Shown here: piece after piece, positions 49,622-60,392 of the stretch
Numbering within the stretch: position 1 is the stretch's first letter
How the letters are laid out: each line of letters opens with the position of its first letter
Source: Oasisia sp. SBJ-2009
Taxonomy: Eukaryota > Annelida > Polychaeta > Sabellida > Siboglinidae
NCBI GenBank assembly: GCA_964017155.1
Contig: OZ024864.1
Location: 39,941,408-40,005,407, forward strand
DNA: 64,000 nucleotides
Direction: 5' to 3'
Notes under the pieces: model-generated
Database searches by the model: none
The model's input: only the letters and a program-made list of their open reading frames with translations
What the model was told of the DNA's origin: nothing
Translations under genes and position numbers: made by a program

Positions 49622-52600
49622 TATATATACACACACACCAATGGGTAATATACACATATGTAAAAGGTTTATTGATGATCTTGTGTCCCCAAAAACATAG
49701 AAATAAGTACTCAACATGTTTGCAAAACAAATCTTTTTCCTATATGGTACACACTACTTACATTTGGTGACTATAAAAACCCAGTTCAAAAGTGAAAAAA
49801 ATATTCTTTAAAAATCACAACCACTAAGCTTAAAACTGTCTAACATGACAGGACATATTGATTGTACAAGAACAAATCATTCAGAGAACATCTGACAGGT
49901 TCACTCACTTCGTGCTAGTCGTTGTCAGATTCAACAGGACACCTTTTCCGTTGCACAAGTCCTGTTGGCAGCAGTAGAGGCTTCCGTTAGTTCCCTTGTA
50001 ATCCACCTACAAAGGGAAGTTTTGAAGTAGGACAACATACAGTCCTTTGTACAGTTCGAGGCGCTACACACTTTACCCTGGCAGACCTGTTCAAGTGAAC
50101 TCTTCTCTGGGAAGCATTCAGCCATAGGTTAATGACCCCTCCACTTGTTATTTGGACAGGTAAAATATCACTGCAAGATTTAACTGCCTTTGTCCAAACT
50201 GTCGATGGTGTATGTTAAAGGGATTCTTTTAAAATTCTTCTCAGTAATATATGTACTTTTTAATTAATCCTGTTAACATAATTATTTCATAGAATTCAAT
50301 ACTAACATTTCATTTCAAATGACAGAGTGAGATGGTTATGTTATAATGGCTGATGTCCATCATATTGCCATGTATGTTTTTTTTGTAATTTTCTCAGAAA
50401 CTATCAAAAGAATTATTTTGTGATTTCACAGAGAGACTGACGCCTTCCAATGTATCCTTCCAAAAAATGCATATCCCATTTGAAATGATTAGGGTTTCTC
50501 ATTTCCTCTTGTCCATGTTCCAGGGAAACCCTTCTGGCAATTAGTCACCTGAGAATGTTGGTCAAATATACTTATATGATGTATTAGTAACTTATTCACC
50601 CAATAATTGGTTGAAAGGCTAATAGAATTCTTTATAAACCCAACCTCAATGGCAGTGGCTTGTGGGAATGGGTGAACATTAAAAGGCAACATGAGTAACT
50701 CACGTTGTGGTGGTAGCCAGAAGACTGGTTGAAGGTGGCACATTTGTTATCGTGGTCGCATGAGAAATCTGCGTGACCGTCTAGATACCTGAAGACCAGG
50801 CAGTGACTGAAGTTGCTCTCTCCTGCATCACGCCCGTGGAGACTGAAACAGACAGGTCTCCTCAGCTCTCCTCAACAAAGATGTACCGTATTTGTTCTAT
50901 TAAGCATACAGGATGGCAGAGTTCGGTTTTATCTGATAAGTTCACTGTTTAAATTCATCAGTCACTGGTTGGATCACTGCACATGCAGGGGTCGAAATAG
51001 TGGCAGTCCAGTAGTCCGAGAATTACCAGAAACCTGGTCGGAGTGCCAAAGATAATGACAGCAGTAGTCCGATGGACTATCACAAAATGTGGGAATATTT
51101 TTCAAATTTTTGTTTGTCATGTCATTTTGCTTAAATCTGGGCCGTGTGACTACCACATATATCTGTGGACTACCATATTTCCCAACTAAGTAGTCCTGCT
51201 GACTACCAGAAATTTTGGAGTTATTTCTACCCCCAACATGTACAAATATTCATTATAATCAGCCTGTAAACATTAAACATCCCCATGACAGCACTCTCAA
51301 TCAAAAGTATTCTCGTAAACACAATTATTTATTTTAACATCCAAATTATGCACATATATGCAAGAGGAAGTACTTATATATGAAATGGCTGAGTTTTGAT
51401 ACAGTACATTTTGAATGAATAATGGCATAACAAGAATCCCTTGAACATTATCTAAGTGTCATTTGGCTAAGTTGGTTTTAAAGTTGTAAGTGGTACAGCT
51501 GATCTATCCTCAGATTAAAGATATGTATTTACATGTCAAATCCACCACGCAATACGTCTTCCAAAATCATATATGTTGTAAATGATGTTTTGAAAATGTT
51601 TTTGTACTTAATTTTAGGTCACAATCACACAGCTCGACTGGCTTATTTTGTGTGTACCGGTAGGCATGTTAACATGCATGTGTCTACCAAGAAATTTACG
51701 ATTAGCAAAGTTTATCCTGCATAAAGCCCTGAGTCACAACATTTGATAATCACCTGTACTGGACATTCCATTTTTCTGTCCTGTTGTGCCTACTGACAAT
51801 CTGTGTGTGATTGTAAACATGACCACACGTCTTGTTCTCCAGTTGACCAGCTAAGTCAGCTGACGCACGTATGCTTCCCATATAGCAGACAAGATCACCA
51901 TGGCAACTGAAACAAAATGTTCAGTTATTCAACATAATTTCACGTGATTGTTCATTTTCGAAACAAGATGTATAATCGCTGTGACGTACTTTAGTGTCAA
52001 GACACGTGGAGACATCCAGTGGGAAAATATACCCTTGTGTATTTATAAAAGTTTAGATTTGAATGAAAAATGCCACACTGCATGACCCTTTACTGTTTCT
52101 TTTGCACTAATCCACATCACTAATCTACACAGTGGTTTACTGTGTGTCAGTTGGCTCTCTTGCGGTCGTAAAACCGTTCCGAGAATTATTTCTTTATCCA
52201 GTTCCTAATATTAATTATATGGGTAATCTTATACTTAACTGGCCTAAATTATCATGGTCTTTTAAAACCGTTTTTTCCACCTTATATCGATGTGTATGTG
52301 TTCACAATGTGATTCTACATCACTTCCGGTACAAAGAAGTCAGATTAAACAATTTCAATTTGTGTTTTAGAACAATTTAAACACGCTGAGTTGAAAAAAT
52401 CGCCTCCGCAGTTGCAGTGCCACTGGGAGGCCCCTACAGCTCGTGCCATATTTGCGGCGGTCACATCGCCTTGTTTACTTCAACTCGGCGTGTTTAAATT
52501 GTTCTAAAACAAATTTTAAAAATGTAATCTGACTTCTTTGTACCGGAGGTGATGTAGAATCACATTGGCCATTGCGAACACATACACATCGATATAACTT

Positions 52601-52995
52601 ATAAGGAATAAGCCTAGGTGGAAAAACGGTTTTAAAAGGCCGTAATAAGTTAGGCCAGTTAAGTATAAGATTACCAATTATATGTATCAAGTCTGGAGAC
52701 TAACATTTCTTGAGTTTGTAAAAATTACTCAATCAATCACGTTTTGGTCATAAGACATGAACCGGGTATCCCATGATTGGCATGAACCGATGTGCAATAA
52801 TTTTAATAAACGTCAAATGTTGGAAGAATATGAGTTTGACAGATGCAGAGTGATGGGACTATATTTACTTGTGTGCGAAATAATCACTACATATTACTGA
52901 CTGCAGTTGTGCAATACGTGTATGTAGTCTTACCACAAGGAGGAGAGAGAAACCACAACAGAACAACTTAAGTAAATCAAGTAAATTTTCGTCAT
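43777..52995 (-). CDS. Membrane protein with two Ly6/uPAR (LU) domains, eight exons
   Basis: Minus-strand exons are 52934-52995, 51754-51906, 50704-50842, 49909-50006, 49121-49311, 47260-47402, 45273-45372 and 43777-44099. All have GT-AG borders, and junction phases (2,2,0,2,1,0,1) agree throughout, giving 1209 bases and 402 residues. The protein has a signal peptide (MTKIYLIYLSCSVVVSLSSL). LU domain 1 runs to the hallmark CCQQDLCN. A Thr/Ser/Pro mucin-like linker follows, with a six-Thr run from a TTG microsatellite. LU domain 2 runs from ITCYHG to CCCTQSLCN. A Pro-rich stalk leads to one membrane span (GGIAGAVFLGLLVLVTVGLVV) and an acidic tail ending DEYMLMG. Many N-glycosylation sites are visible. 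Ly6/uPAR three-finger domains bind ligands or receptors at the cell surface. Most are GPI-anchored or single-domain; a paired-LU transmembrane form with a tyrosine-containing tail is less usual. Ligand is unknown. The exon model is inferred without transcripts. Confidence 0.82.
44880..44972 (+). mobile_element. LINE-like 3' tail
   Basis: CATGATGGATAAATAAAAG followed by TATTCTTGACTTGATTTGAC is the usual look of a CR1/L2-type 3' end with a short tandem tail. The upstream limit is unclear. It lies in the last intron of the Ly6-type gene, antisense to it. Confidence 0.5.
45026..45115 (+). repeat. Dispersed repeat, copy 2
   Basis: Second copy of the unidentified repeat seen at 38540-38615. It carries an extra GTCTGAGGGTCAATG insert relative to that copy. 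Confidence 0.6.
45406..45937. mobile_element. hAT-like non-autonomous element
   Basis: Ends CAGGGTTGCCACT and AGTGGCAACCATG form 13-bp terminal inverted repeats with one mismatch. Both sub-ends are rich in TTCCCTGAC motifs. ATTGT flanks both sides (45401-45405 and 45938-45942). hAT elements commonly start CAGGG but make 8-bp duplications, so the class is tentative. It lies 34 bases upstream of an exon acceptor of the Ly6-type gene. Confidence 0.55.
46026..46350 (-). mobile_element. tRNA-derived SINE, full-length
   Basis: The minus-strand head at 46349-46281 is tRNA-like, with box A TGGCTCAGTGG (46331-46341) and box B GGTTCGAATCC (46288-46298). A body with CCCAGAGAAGCCGAGATG follows. The tail GCTTTGAACGG ... 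GCGCTATATAAG resembles the 3' end of the LINE at 47490-48075. Further copies lie at 50046-50160 and 63440-63756. Confidence 0.85.
46866..47123. mobile_element. Foldback element with 12-bp target duplication
   Basis: Arms of about 88 bases (46897-46985 and 47035-47123) share TATAATTTAATTTACTTTG, GATGAGTAC, GTTTCGACCCGTCATCTA and CCTTGTTCACGTAC in inverted orientation around a roughly 50-base loop. The whole is flanked by ATTGCATAGGAT at 46854-46865 and again at 47124-47135. Confidence 0.8.
47490..48075 (-). mobile_element. LINE 3' fragment (CR1/L2-like), ORF2 end and tail
   Basis: On the minus strand the last 46 codons of a LINE ORF2 are intact from 48051 to the TGA at 47914-47916. They read SFAVACPTMWNSLPKSVRTT, then the F(R)KQLKTHLFR motif typical of non-LTR RT C-termini. 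The 3' UTR ends GCGCTTTGATTG ... AGTGCTATATTAAG and an ATT-rich tail. It lies in intron 5 of the Ly6-type gene, in the same orientation. Confidence 0.85.
48668..49083 (+). mobile_element. LINE 3' fragment of a second family, with (TGAT)n tail
   Basis: An 86-codon frame (48668-48928) reads NRLLKISHVSAKIIG ... HPLSTFFHVLPSRRRYRCIK ... SFVPVAIRMLN, matching the C-terminus of non-LTR retrotransposon polyproteins. The 3' UTR ends CAATAAAGTGATTGATTGAT at about 49083. It inserted in intron 5 of the Ly6-type gene, antisense and only 38 bases from an exon. Confidence 0.85.
49300..49908. other. Intron 4 of the Ly6-type gene
   Basis: AT-rich, with a short TA/CA compound microsatellite at about 49583-49640. 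No other feature. Confidence 0.6.
50046..50160 (-). mobile_element. Partial SINE copy
   Basis: Matches the body of the SINE at 46026-46350 (GGCAGACCTGTTCA, CTTCTCTGGGAAGCATTCAGCCATA on +). Head and tail are missing. It lies in an intron, about 40 bases from an exon of the Ly6-type gene. Confidence 0.65.
52213..52683. mobile_element. Long foldback element in intron 1 of the Ly6-type gene
   Basis: Arms at 52213-52396 and 52479-52683 are about 85% complementary around an 82-base loop. Shared blocks are GGTAATCTTATACTTAACTG, CGATGTGTATGTGTTC, GTGATTCTACATCAC and TTTTAGAACAATTTAAACAC. The two short frames read from the arms mirror each other. No transposase is visible. Confidence 0.85.
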
Positions 52996-53987
52996 CTTGA
53001 TCGTTGTTTTCGTTCCGTTTTACTGAGCCGCATACGTTCTCCACAAGATGTTCAATGCCGATATCTATCATATCACTGCATATACGTTACTATCTGTTAA
53101 CTGGTGACATCGGGGCTACAAACCAAAAGTAATAAAACCCAAGTAATGTTAGGGCAGAAAACAGCCTGAGCAGTTTAATTCAAATGTCTTATCAGCATAG
53201 GAACACATTTACCAATAAGAGGTTACACGGAGTTTGTCAGCAGGTAAGATATAATTTTGATGTGATCTCCCTCCCAGCGCTAACGTGTAACGTTATTATT
53301 TCCGGTAGTGACCTCCCTTCGATTAGTTTGCTGAATATGTCGCCGTCTACTAGCTGTTTTCATATCAATACTTTTTTAACATAACTTCTACTAATTTCAG
53401 CTAATTTAATAATCTCTATAAATATTAGATGCTTGTTTTGAGCATGTAATTTTGCGAATACACGTTTTAGTTTGGTTAACTTCCTTGAAATGGCGACACC
53501 TGGCGGAAGCGTCGCTATTTAGGCGCGAAAATCGAGCGTCTGTCGTCTGCTTCAAGAAGCTCGAGTGGTTGGCTGCGTTTTTATTTCGTTGCAAAATACT
53601 GTGCACATATTGCCAGCTTATCGCGGAACAAAGCCTAAATTTCGTAAGTATGTCGTCAATAAACACATAGGTTCTTATACTTCAGTAATTGAATTGTTGA
53701 AGTTGTAATAATTGTGCTGCTTGTGATAGTTTGAAGAGAGTTGGCTGTTACTGGTCTGTTAGATTTTACTCGTCTCTTGTAGTCTAGAATTGAGAGTTGA
53801 GTAGGATCCACACATGAAGATTTTGCAATGCACCAACAGCCAATGTGGTGATTAAGGATGGTAGACATTGGGAAGCAGAATAATACCCAAAACAAATTAG
53901 CTTCCTAGGTGCAATATTAAGAAAGATATGATTTTTTTTAAATTCCGTTTTCAGTCTCAATTTCTGGTCTTGACTTAGTCTTAGATA
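52996..53987. other. Upstream region of the Ly6-type gene
   Basis: Should hold the minus-strand promoter. On the + strand a GC-richer stretch at 53480-53645 ends in a donor-like ATTTC|GTAAGT and could be a 5' UTR exon of a divergent gene, perhaps the one at 60393. This is not demonstrable. Confidence 0.3.
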
Positions 53988-54922
53988 GGGACCGGCAAAA
54001 AAAATTCAAAATATATTTACCAAGTTTATGATGGTGCATGTCGATTGTATGTATAATATGTAATAAGATACCGTTTACAGAATTTAAATATCTTTAAGCA
54101 GTAAAAAGTTATGACACATTTAAATTTCCAAATATGGTACCAAATCTGTGACCTCAGCTCTGGCCTGCACAGCGCGCTGTGTAGCACACGTTCACACTGG
54201 GGCTAAATCACTCATTTGAAATGCAGTTAAAACTGCTATAACCATACAGATATTTAGTCAACATTTCAATAGCTGCTCTGTTAGTCAACCTTGACATTTC
54301 TCTTGGTGATGTTTCTCTGTAAATAAAATTAAAACATACCACTCACCATAAAGCATTATAATAATTAGCGTGGGGAAGCTGTCTGTGCCAATATTAGTGA
54401 TACGATACTCAAATAAACTTATACATTTGGATTATTAACCACATTAGAAAGATTATATTTTTAAATATTTATTCACACCAAAATATCTTTGAAATATTAT
54501 CGTGTTCAAAGATGCAGTTAGATTAGAATCTGATATTAGATTACTCCAAGATGGCCGTCACTGCGTCAGCGCAATCCTGACAATGCGCTACATGAGATCA
54601 GGGTCTTCTTACTAAATATTCATCTAAATACTATCCAAACTTCAGAAAACTTCCTCCGCGTGCTCCGAAGATAAAATTATCCGAACATAGCGTATATTTA
54701 CTCATAAAAATCATAATTAAATAACCCATCTAAAATATTGCAATTCATACTGCCGCATTCTCTGTCATTTTGGGTCTCAGAAAAATGTGGTTTCACCATC
54801 ATACGATTAATACGAAGCTCTTAAAAGGAGTTTCCCTGGGCCTCCCCTCATGAGCAGAAAAACCTAGTGGACACAAATTTCAACCGACATACCGATGCGC
54901 CCCTAGCGGATTTGCCGGTCCC
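53988..54922. mobile_element. Inverted-repeat DNA element with TA flanks
   Basis: Perfect 12-bp terminal inverted repeats GGGACCGGCAAA / TTTGCCGGTCCC are each flanked by TA, the duplication expected of Tc1/mariner-type insertion. The 935-bp interior has no transposase frame, so it is non-autonomous. Confidence 0.7.
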
Positions 54923-57900
54923 TAGCTTAGAACAATGCCAAGCCTTCACAAGCCCAATGCTAATGCTAGATATATCAAAAAAAATTAGAATATGTTATAT
55001 CATCATTTAAATGGTGCCATGTGATAGATACTAGTATGTAGTTAATAACACTTTTTTATTTTTGTTTGAAATCTTCAATATTTACGGAGAAATTCAATTT
55101 TTAAACCTTAAAATTGCTGCATTTTTGTCTATAGGATTTTGGGTACTTTTGCAGTACACAACAGGTGTAGACTATGTAGTCACACCATTGAGTTCTGCTG
55201 ATGTCACAATTTTGCCAGTTATTGAAGAATGGAAACATTGTAGTACAGCTGTAGCAGTATCTACAATTCCCATGACCATACTGCAATGTTCTTCAAGTGT
55301 ATACACTGTTATTGCAAATAAATTCGAGTTGAGCAACGAATATGAAGCGAGTGCGCTGCCAGACACTTCTATCGAGATCAAAGAGTGTTGTCAGTTCTTG
55401 AGAAGTTGACCCATGCGAGCATTGCCATCATTGACATTCACACAGGTTTCACTATTATAGGTAATGTGCATATGTCCATGCGATATGCATTGAAGTTCAC
55501 AATTTCTCTGTGATAGTCCATGGGGAACTCTCCAAATTGCTGATGAGTCGTCCCTTGTCAGGAGCAATGCCTACAATACAATACATTACAGTCAATACTG
55601 CATACAACATTACAGAACATTAAATGACAAATTACAGCACTTAACTCTATGTAGAAAAAACAATTGAACAGGAGATGGGTTTTTAACTAGCAAATGTAAT
55701 ATTAAACTTAACTGTATATAACTTAACTTTGATATCGTAAATTATCCATATTCTTCACGACCACACTTCCTGAGTGTCTACATGAAATTCAAATAATGAA
55801 ATATTTCACATAAAATACTACACAAAATGGTAAATATGATTAATAACATCAACAAAATTGATAGTCCACATAATTTTAAATTAAATGGTAAAATTATAAA
55901 ATGGGAATCACATGTATTTGGTGGTGTACATTAAAATGTAAATATTAACTGTCTTTACTTTCTATCATAAAATAGTAATACTGACACACTAACAATATAC
56001 ATGTACTAAGTGCTGTTTACACAATTTACTAAAAATCTATTGTTTAAGATGTGGATCAGATTAATAATGTTTTCCTGTATTGATTAAAATGGAAGTAGGT
56101 CGCATACGCAGTCACAAGTAATCGTGATGACCTCCCCTGATGCCGTAAATTTAACTTTTGAAATTTTGTGTTTTCCTTAAAATATTGATTTGCATATATG
56201 CAACACATATTTAATAATAACTTTCTAATATTTAACTGATAGTCATAATATGAGGATGGCACAGATTACATGGCGCCGACGTTGGCCGTTGCAAATGCAA
56301 TGACAATGTAAATGGTGCCTGAACGTGTAAATTATGAACGGCGCTAGCCGCAGCTCTGAGCGACATGAAAAATGCTCCAAACTGTCGTGATACCGCCCGT
56401 TGTGGGGGGATTTCCTCGCGTCCTGCATTGACATACATAGTTCACATTTATACCATATGAAAGCTAATATGCCGTAGATGTGGGTTACAACTATCACAAT
56501 TTTGGTTACAAATCAATATTAGCATATATTTATATATATTTTATAAAATAAACGCAACGCAAAGTTCACCAACCTTAATCATCAACGGCCGAATGCAATG
56601 TAACATATTTTTCCTGCTGATCATCTTCCGAAGGCATTCATTGGTCGATATCAATAAAATTGTTGTATACTATTTCAAAGGCATTGTAAATGTAATAATC
56701 CATGTGTTGCGCGAATACAAGTAGAAAGTCGGCTTTATCGCAACGGCGCAGACATTGCAGCGGCGTATGTTTGTCGTTGGTCTAGCTGAAATAGCGGCGC
56801 ATTATGCCGAATTTCGTATCAATTACTGTTGTGTGGACAATACAGTTGTAATAGTTGTCATCTATAATACGAGTAAAACAACACGACGTGAAAAATATGT
56901 TCATAAAGATCGTTTCTCAAGTAAACGGCAAGCTTCGACAGCTTCCTTGACACCCCTCACAACAAAGATCGACTAGTCCTGGCGCCCACCGTGATGTTGA
57001 TATCTAGGTCAGCGTATTTCGTTGCAAGGGCAAACCCTTAGATTTAGCAACAGGCAGATAGACGAATTATTCGCTATAAATTATCAATAAAATGCAATAC
57101 GTTGATCATGAGACAATTGGTAGCCGTTATGTGCCGTGATGTTTAGAAATTGCTAACATACGTGTGGAATACGACATTAGCAACTTACTACTAACACGTG
57201 CGGCGATTTGCCGAAGGCGAAGACTCGAAGTGTCGCGACTCAAGGAAAAAGTACCACCAGCTTTCAAAGGCATGCGCCCTCACAAATAAAATGTTATATT
57301 CATAAAATGATATGTACTTGATAGCAAATTTCACGCCGGATCGAATGGTACCACACACTACGCGATCTGATGCGGAACGGCGACGTTGCTCACGAAATAC
57401 GACCATGACATAAGTTGTCATGTTTAGTTGCGTTTTAGCGGACGATTTCTTATTAGTTCAGCGTAGTGTGTACAGCTGTATCACCAATCGATAGAGCAAT
57501 AATTTGTCTTCAAAATAAGCTTTATTCTGATTGAAATGGTTAAAAATTGACACGGCGCAACGTTTGAGAAGAAAGCCTATTTTACGCTTAAATTTTCACC
57601 GTGATGGTAAACGCGATGAGGCGCTCGCGCTAGCGTAACAACATAGCATCTGAGCACAGGCAGCGTGTCGCAACAGGCCGATTTTTGTTGAGTAGGGGGT
57701 CGTTTTAAAATGCTACTGAACGCGTTATATTTGAGGAAAACAATAAATTTGGTGTACAAAGAGATAACATAATGACGGTTTTATGCATATAAATTGTATT
57801 CCATAACGGTTAATATTTCTATGTGTAAGTCATGCAGCAATATGGTTAATTTAAGTGAAAAATCCTTGCCCAAGCCTATACCAGCATATTTAAGTTTGTG

Positions 57901-58254
57901 TTCGTGTTTTTCATAAATTATGCAAATTAGATATTCAATATGGCCACCATAATAGTAAAAATAAATTATATTTGGCACAAGCTAGCCAAAAATATATTAA
58001 AGTGACAAGCTTGTTATTTAGTAGAGTGATTACCCGGTACTGTCTGCATATCACATGAATCAATTTGAATGAGGACTGTGAACAAATCTTAGAAATTATG
58101 TGAAAATGTTACGCGAAATATAAGTTTTTCGACAACAAATCTGATTTCACATAAACAACGCATCTGATTTAAGTGATTGCAAGGCAAACCTTATAATATG
58201 GATACATGCTTTCGTGGATGCTAATAAAACAATGCATGTTTACCAAGTTTTTTC
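54923..58254. other. Intergenic, nothing recognised
   Basis: A 115-codon frame at 55062-55409 and several short frames near 56.2-57.4 kb match no known family and have no signal peptide or paired splice sites. No microsatellite arrays are present. Confidence 0.45.
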
Positions 58255-59240
58255 CACAATGGCTAGGTCACCTTCCTTGTAGTTGTCTACTAGTTTGTTT
58301 GTTTGTAGGTGTAGACTCTACATAGACAGCGTCATCACCATCATATATGATGTTGAACCAGGAAGGGAAGTCTGGTACCTGGTAAATCACTTTCCCATAG
58401 TACATATCTCCAACAGCAAATGTGGGATTTCACCTCTACTGACACTTTGCAGCAGTGTTGGAGGTGCCAACTGCAGCAGCACAGTCGATGAGGTGCAGTA
58501 GGTTGCTTCAAATGCAGTTCTGTCGATGGTTTCTTCTTTCTGGTGTTCCCTTCTTTTTTCGTTGTTACAAATACACTCCTGTCACTGCAGTACTGCTGCA
58601 GTATTTCGTGACAAAATCTCAGCGGGTGAGACACTGCCCTCATCTTTTCAGATTCTCCGCCGACAACTGAGCTACCCAACGTGATGTATTATTGTAACAG
58701 TACATAGGTATACCTCATTTACTATGGCATTTGGTCGATGATGAACCAGGTAGTCTAATTATTCTCCAACTCATCAATTTTCGAAAAACAAGAATAGTGT
58801 TTGCTTCCCTTAACTCTCTGTTTTCTTATACTTTCTTGTTCAACTCAAGAGTCAAGTGTTCACAGTCCTTACACTCTTTGTTGATATCATGATCTAATCG
58901 AGCACATTTCCCATTTAGTCTGTCGACCTGCAAAGATAGTCTTTTTGTATCCAGTCTTTTCTGTTCAAACTTTTCCCCTAGTTGCAAGGTCTCAACAGAA
59001 AGCTTTTTAATTATACCTTTCTGAACCTTATCTGTAGCTTTCAGTCATGTCTGCCTTCTCTTTGCATTTTTCATCTTCTGTGGGGAAGGTCTCTCCTTGA
59101 TAAGTACAGCATTTGCTGTTGTTAAACACTCAGCCTCCTTTGCCAGGTGTTTACTCACATCTTCCACAACCTTCACATCTTCCCTGGTTACAGAACAACA
59201 TGCTGCTTTCTCCTTCAAACAAATCTGCTACAGGTACTGG
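58255..59240 (-). pseudogene. Decayed coding sequence: coiled coil plus a small globular motif
   Basis: On the minus strand a coiled-coil reading runs from about 59225 to 58800, interrupted by a TGA (about 59045) and a TAA. It includes LSVETLQLGEKFEQKRL, LDHDINKECKDCEHLTLEL and KVVEDVSKHLAKEAE. Further down, in shifted frames, come MYYGKVIYQVPDFPSWFNII, YDGDDAVYV and NYKEGDLAIV. I associate the latter with an uncharacterised Tudor/chromo-like module seen in repeated animal proteins, from memory and not verified. Stops, frameshifts and no introns suggest a dead transposon-derived or processed copy. Confidence 0.4.
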
Positions 59241-60392
59241 CAATTATGATGTCATCTGATGACAAATCAGGAAACTATCAATATAATTATATTAATATGT
59301 AACTATTTATACATATGTATATATATTTATATATATACATATATAGTAACTTTTTAAGTATACTGCCCCCTTCGCCAGTGACTACCAAATCTTAATACGG
59401 ATCGAGGCCTATGATCTAACTTTTATACAAAATATTTTAGAGGTTTTTGTTTGTTTTAACCCTCTCGTGGTCAGATTGCCCTAATCTCCCTTTCGTGACC
59501 AGAACGCCTGAATACGCCCGAGTACAGAGGGATGCATTTAAATTGCCTAATGCCAATCAGTGTCATCAAATAATGACAATTTATCTTGGCAATAAATTTG
59601 TTTCACTGGCAACTGTCAACATTTCAAAATGTAAGCGATTTTCGTGGCTATATAACGTCAATTGCCATGCAATTTTATAGTCAAGCTCAGCATTGAGCCC
59701 CATTTCTTGTACTGGTTGTCATGATTGTTACGCAGTGAATATATTTAAATTCTGACATTTGCTGTGGGACTGAAAAACATGGAAGTGCACATGAATTGTC
59801 TGAAACAGTGTGCCTGCTGGCGATTTCTACGATTAAATGCTAACTTTTGAGCGGTCGATTTATTTTGTTATAAACAAATATTTATGCACAATGCAATGAC
59901 GCGGGTGGTGTTTTTTAAGCCCTATTGTATGTATTGACGTTGTCGTTATGTCTAACTTCAGTAATTCAGACTTGCATGATGCAGTTTTCAGATTGAGTTT
60001 ATAATGAATGCTACCATCGAAGGGGAACGTTTTAAAGTACGATTACGCATTTGAAATATAACATCGACTCAATTATTTTGCTGGGATGACAGTTATGATC
60101 GCGAAGAACATCATTTTGTATAAAATATGGAAAATACATGCACTCACACAAAAAACTAAATTATTTTAGTTTTGTTTTCCATAGACATGTAATTACTTAT
60201 ACATTCCACAGTATGGTAATTTATTAATAAAGTTGTTGAAAAATGTTTCAATATTTATATTTTGGCAAATTTTTATCATTTATATTAAGATTTTGAGTAA
60301 TAAAATTAATTAATGGAATATCTATATATTATTAGAAACATAATTGAAATTGCCTTTATTTCAGATTGTGATTGTAGGCATTCAACATCACA
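59241..60392. other. Upstream region of the unidentified + strand gene
   Basis: No coding sequence is recognised; there is a short TA-rich stretch at 59290-59345. An acceptor (TTATTTCAG, ending 60364) just before the ATG at 60393 implies an upstream non-coding exon. Confidence 0.45.

Noticed and set aside
52132..52690. Two similar short proteins on opposite strands
   Set aside because: They are the two arms of one foldback element read on opposite strands, not genes.
55062..55409. 115-codon frame on +
   Set aside because: No domain recognised and an equally open antisense region; no flanking splice or promoter signals.
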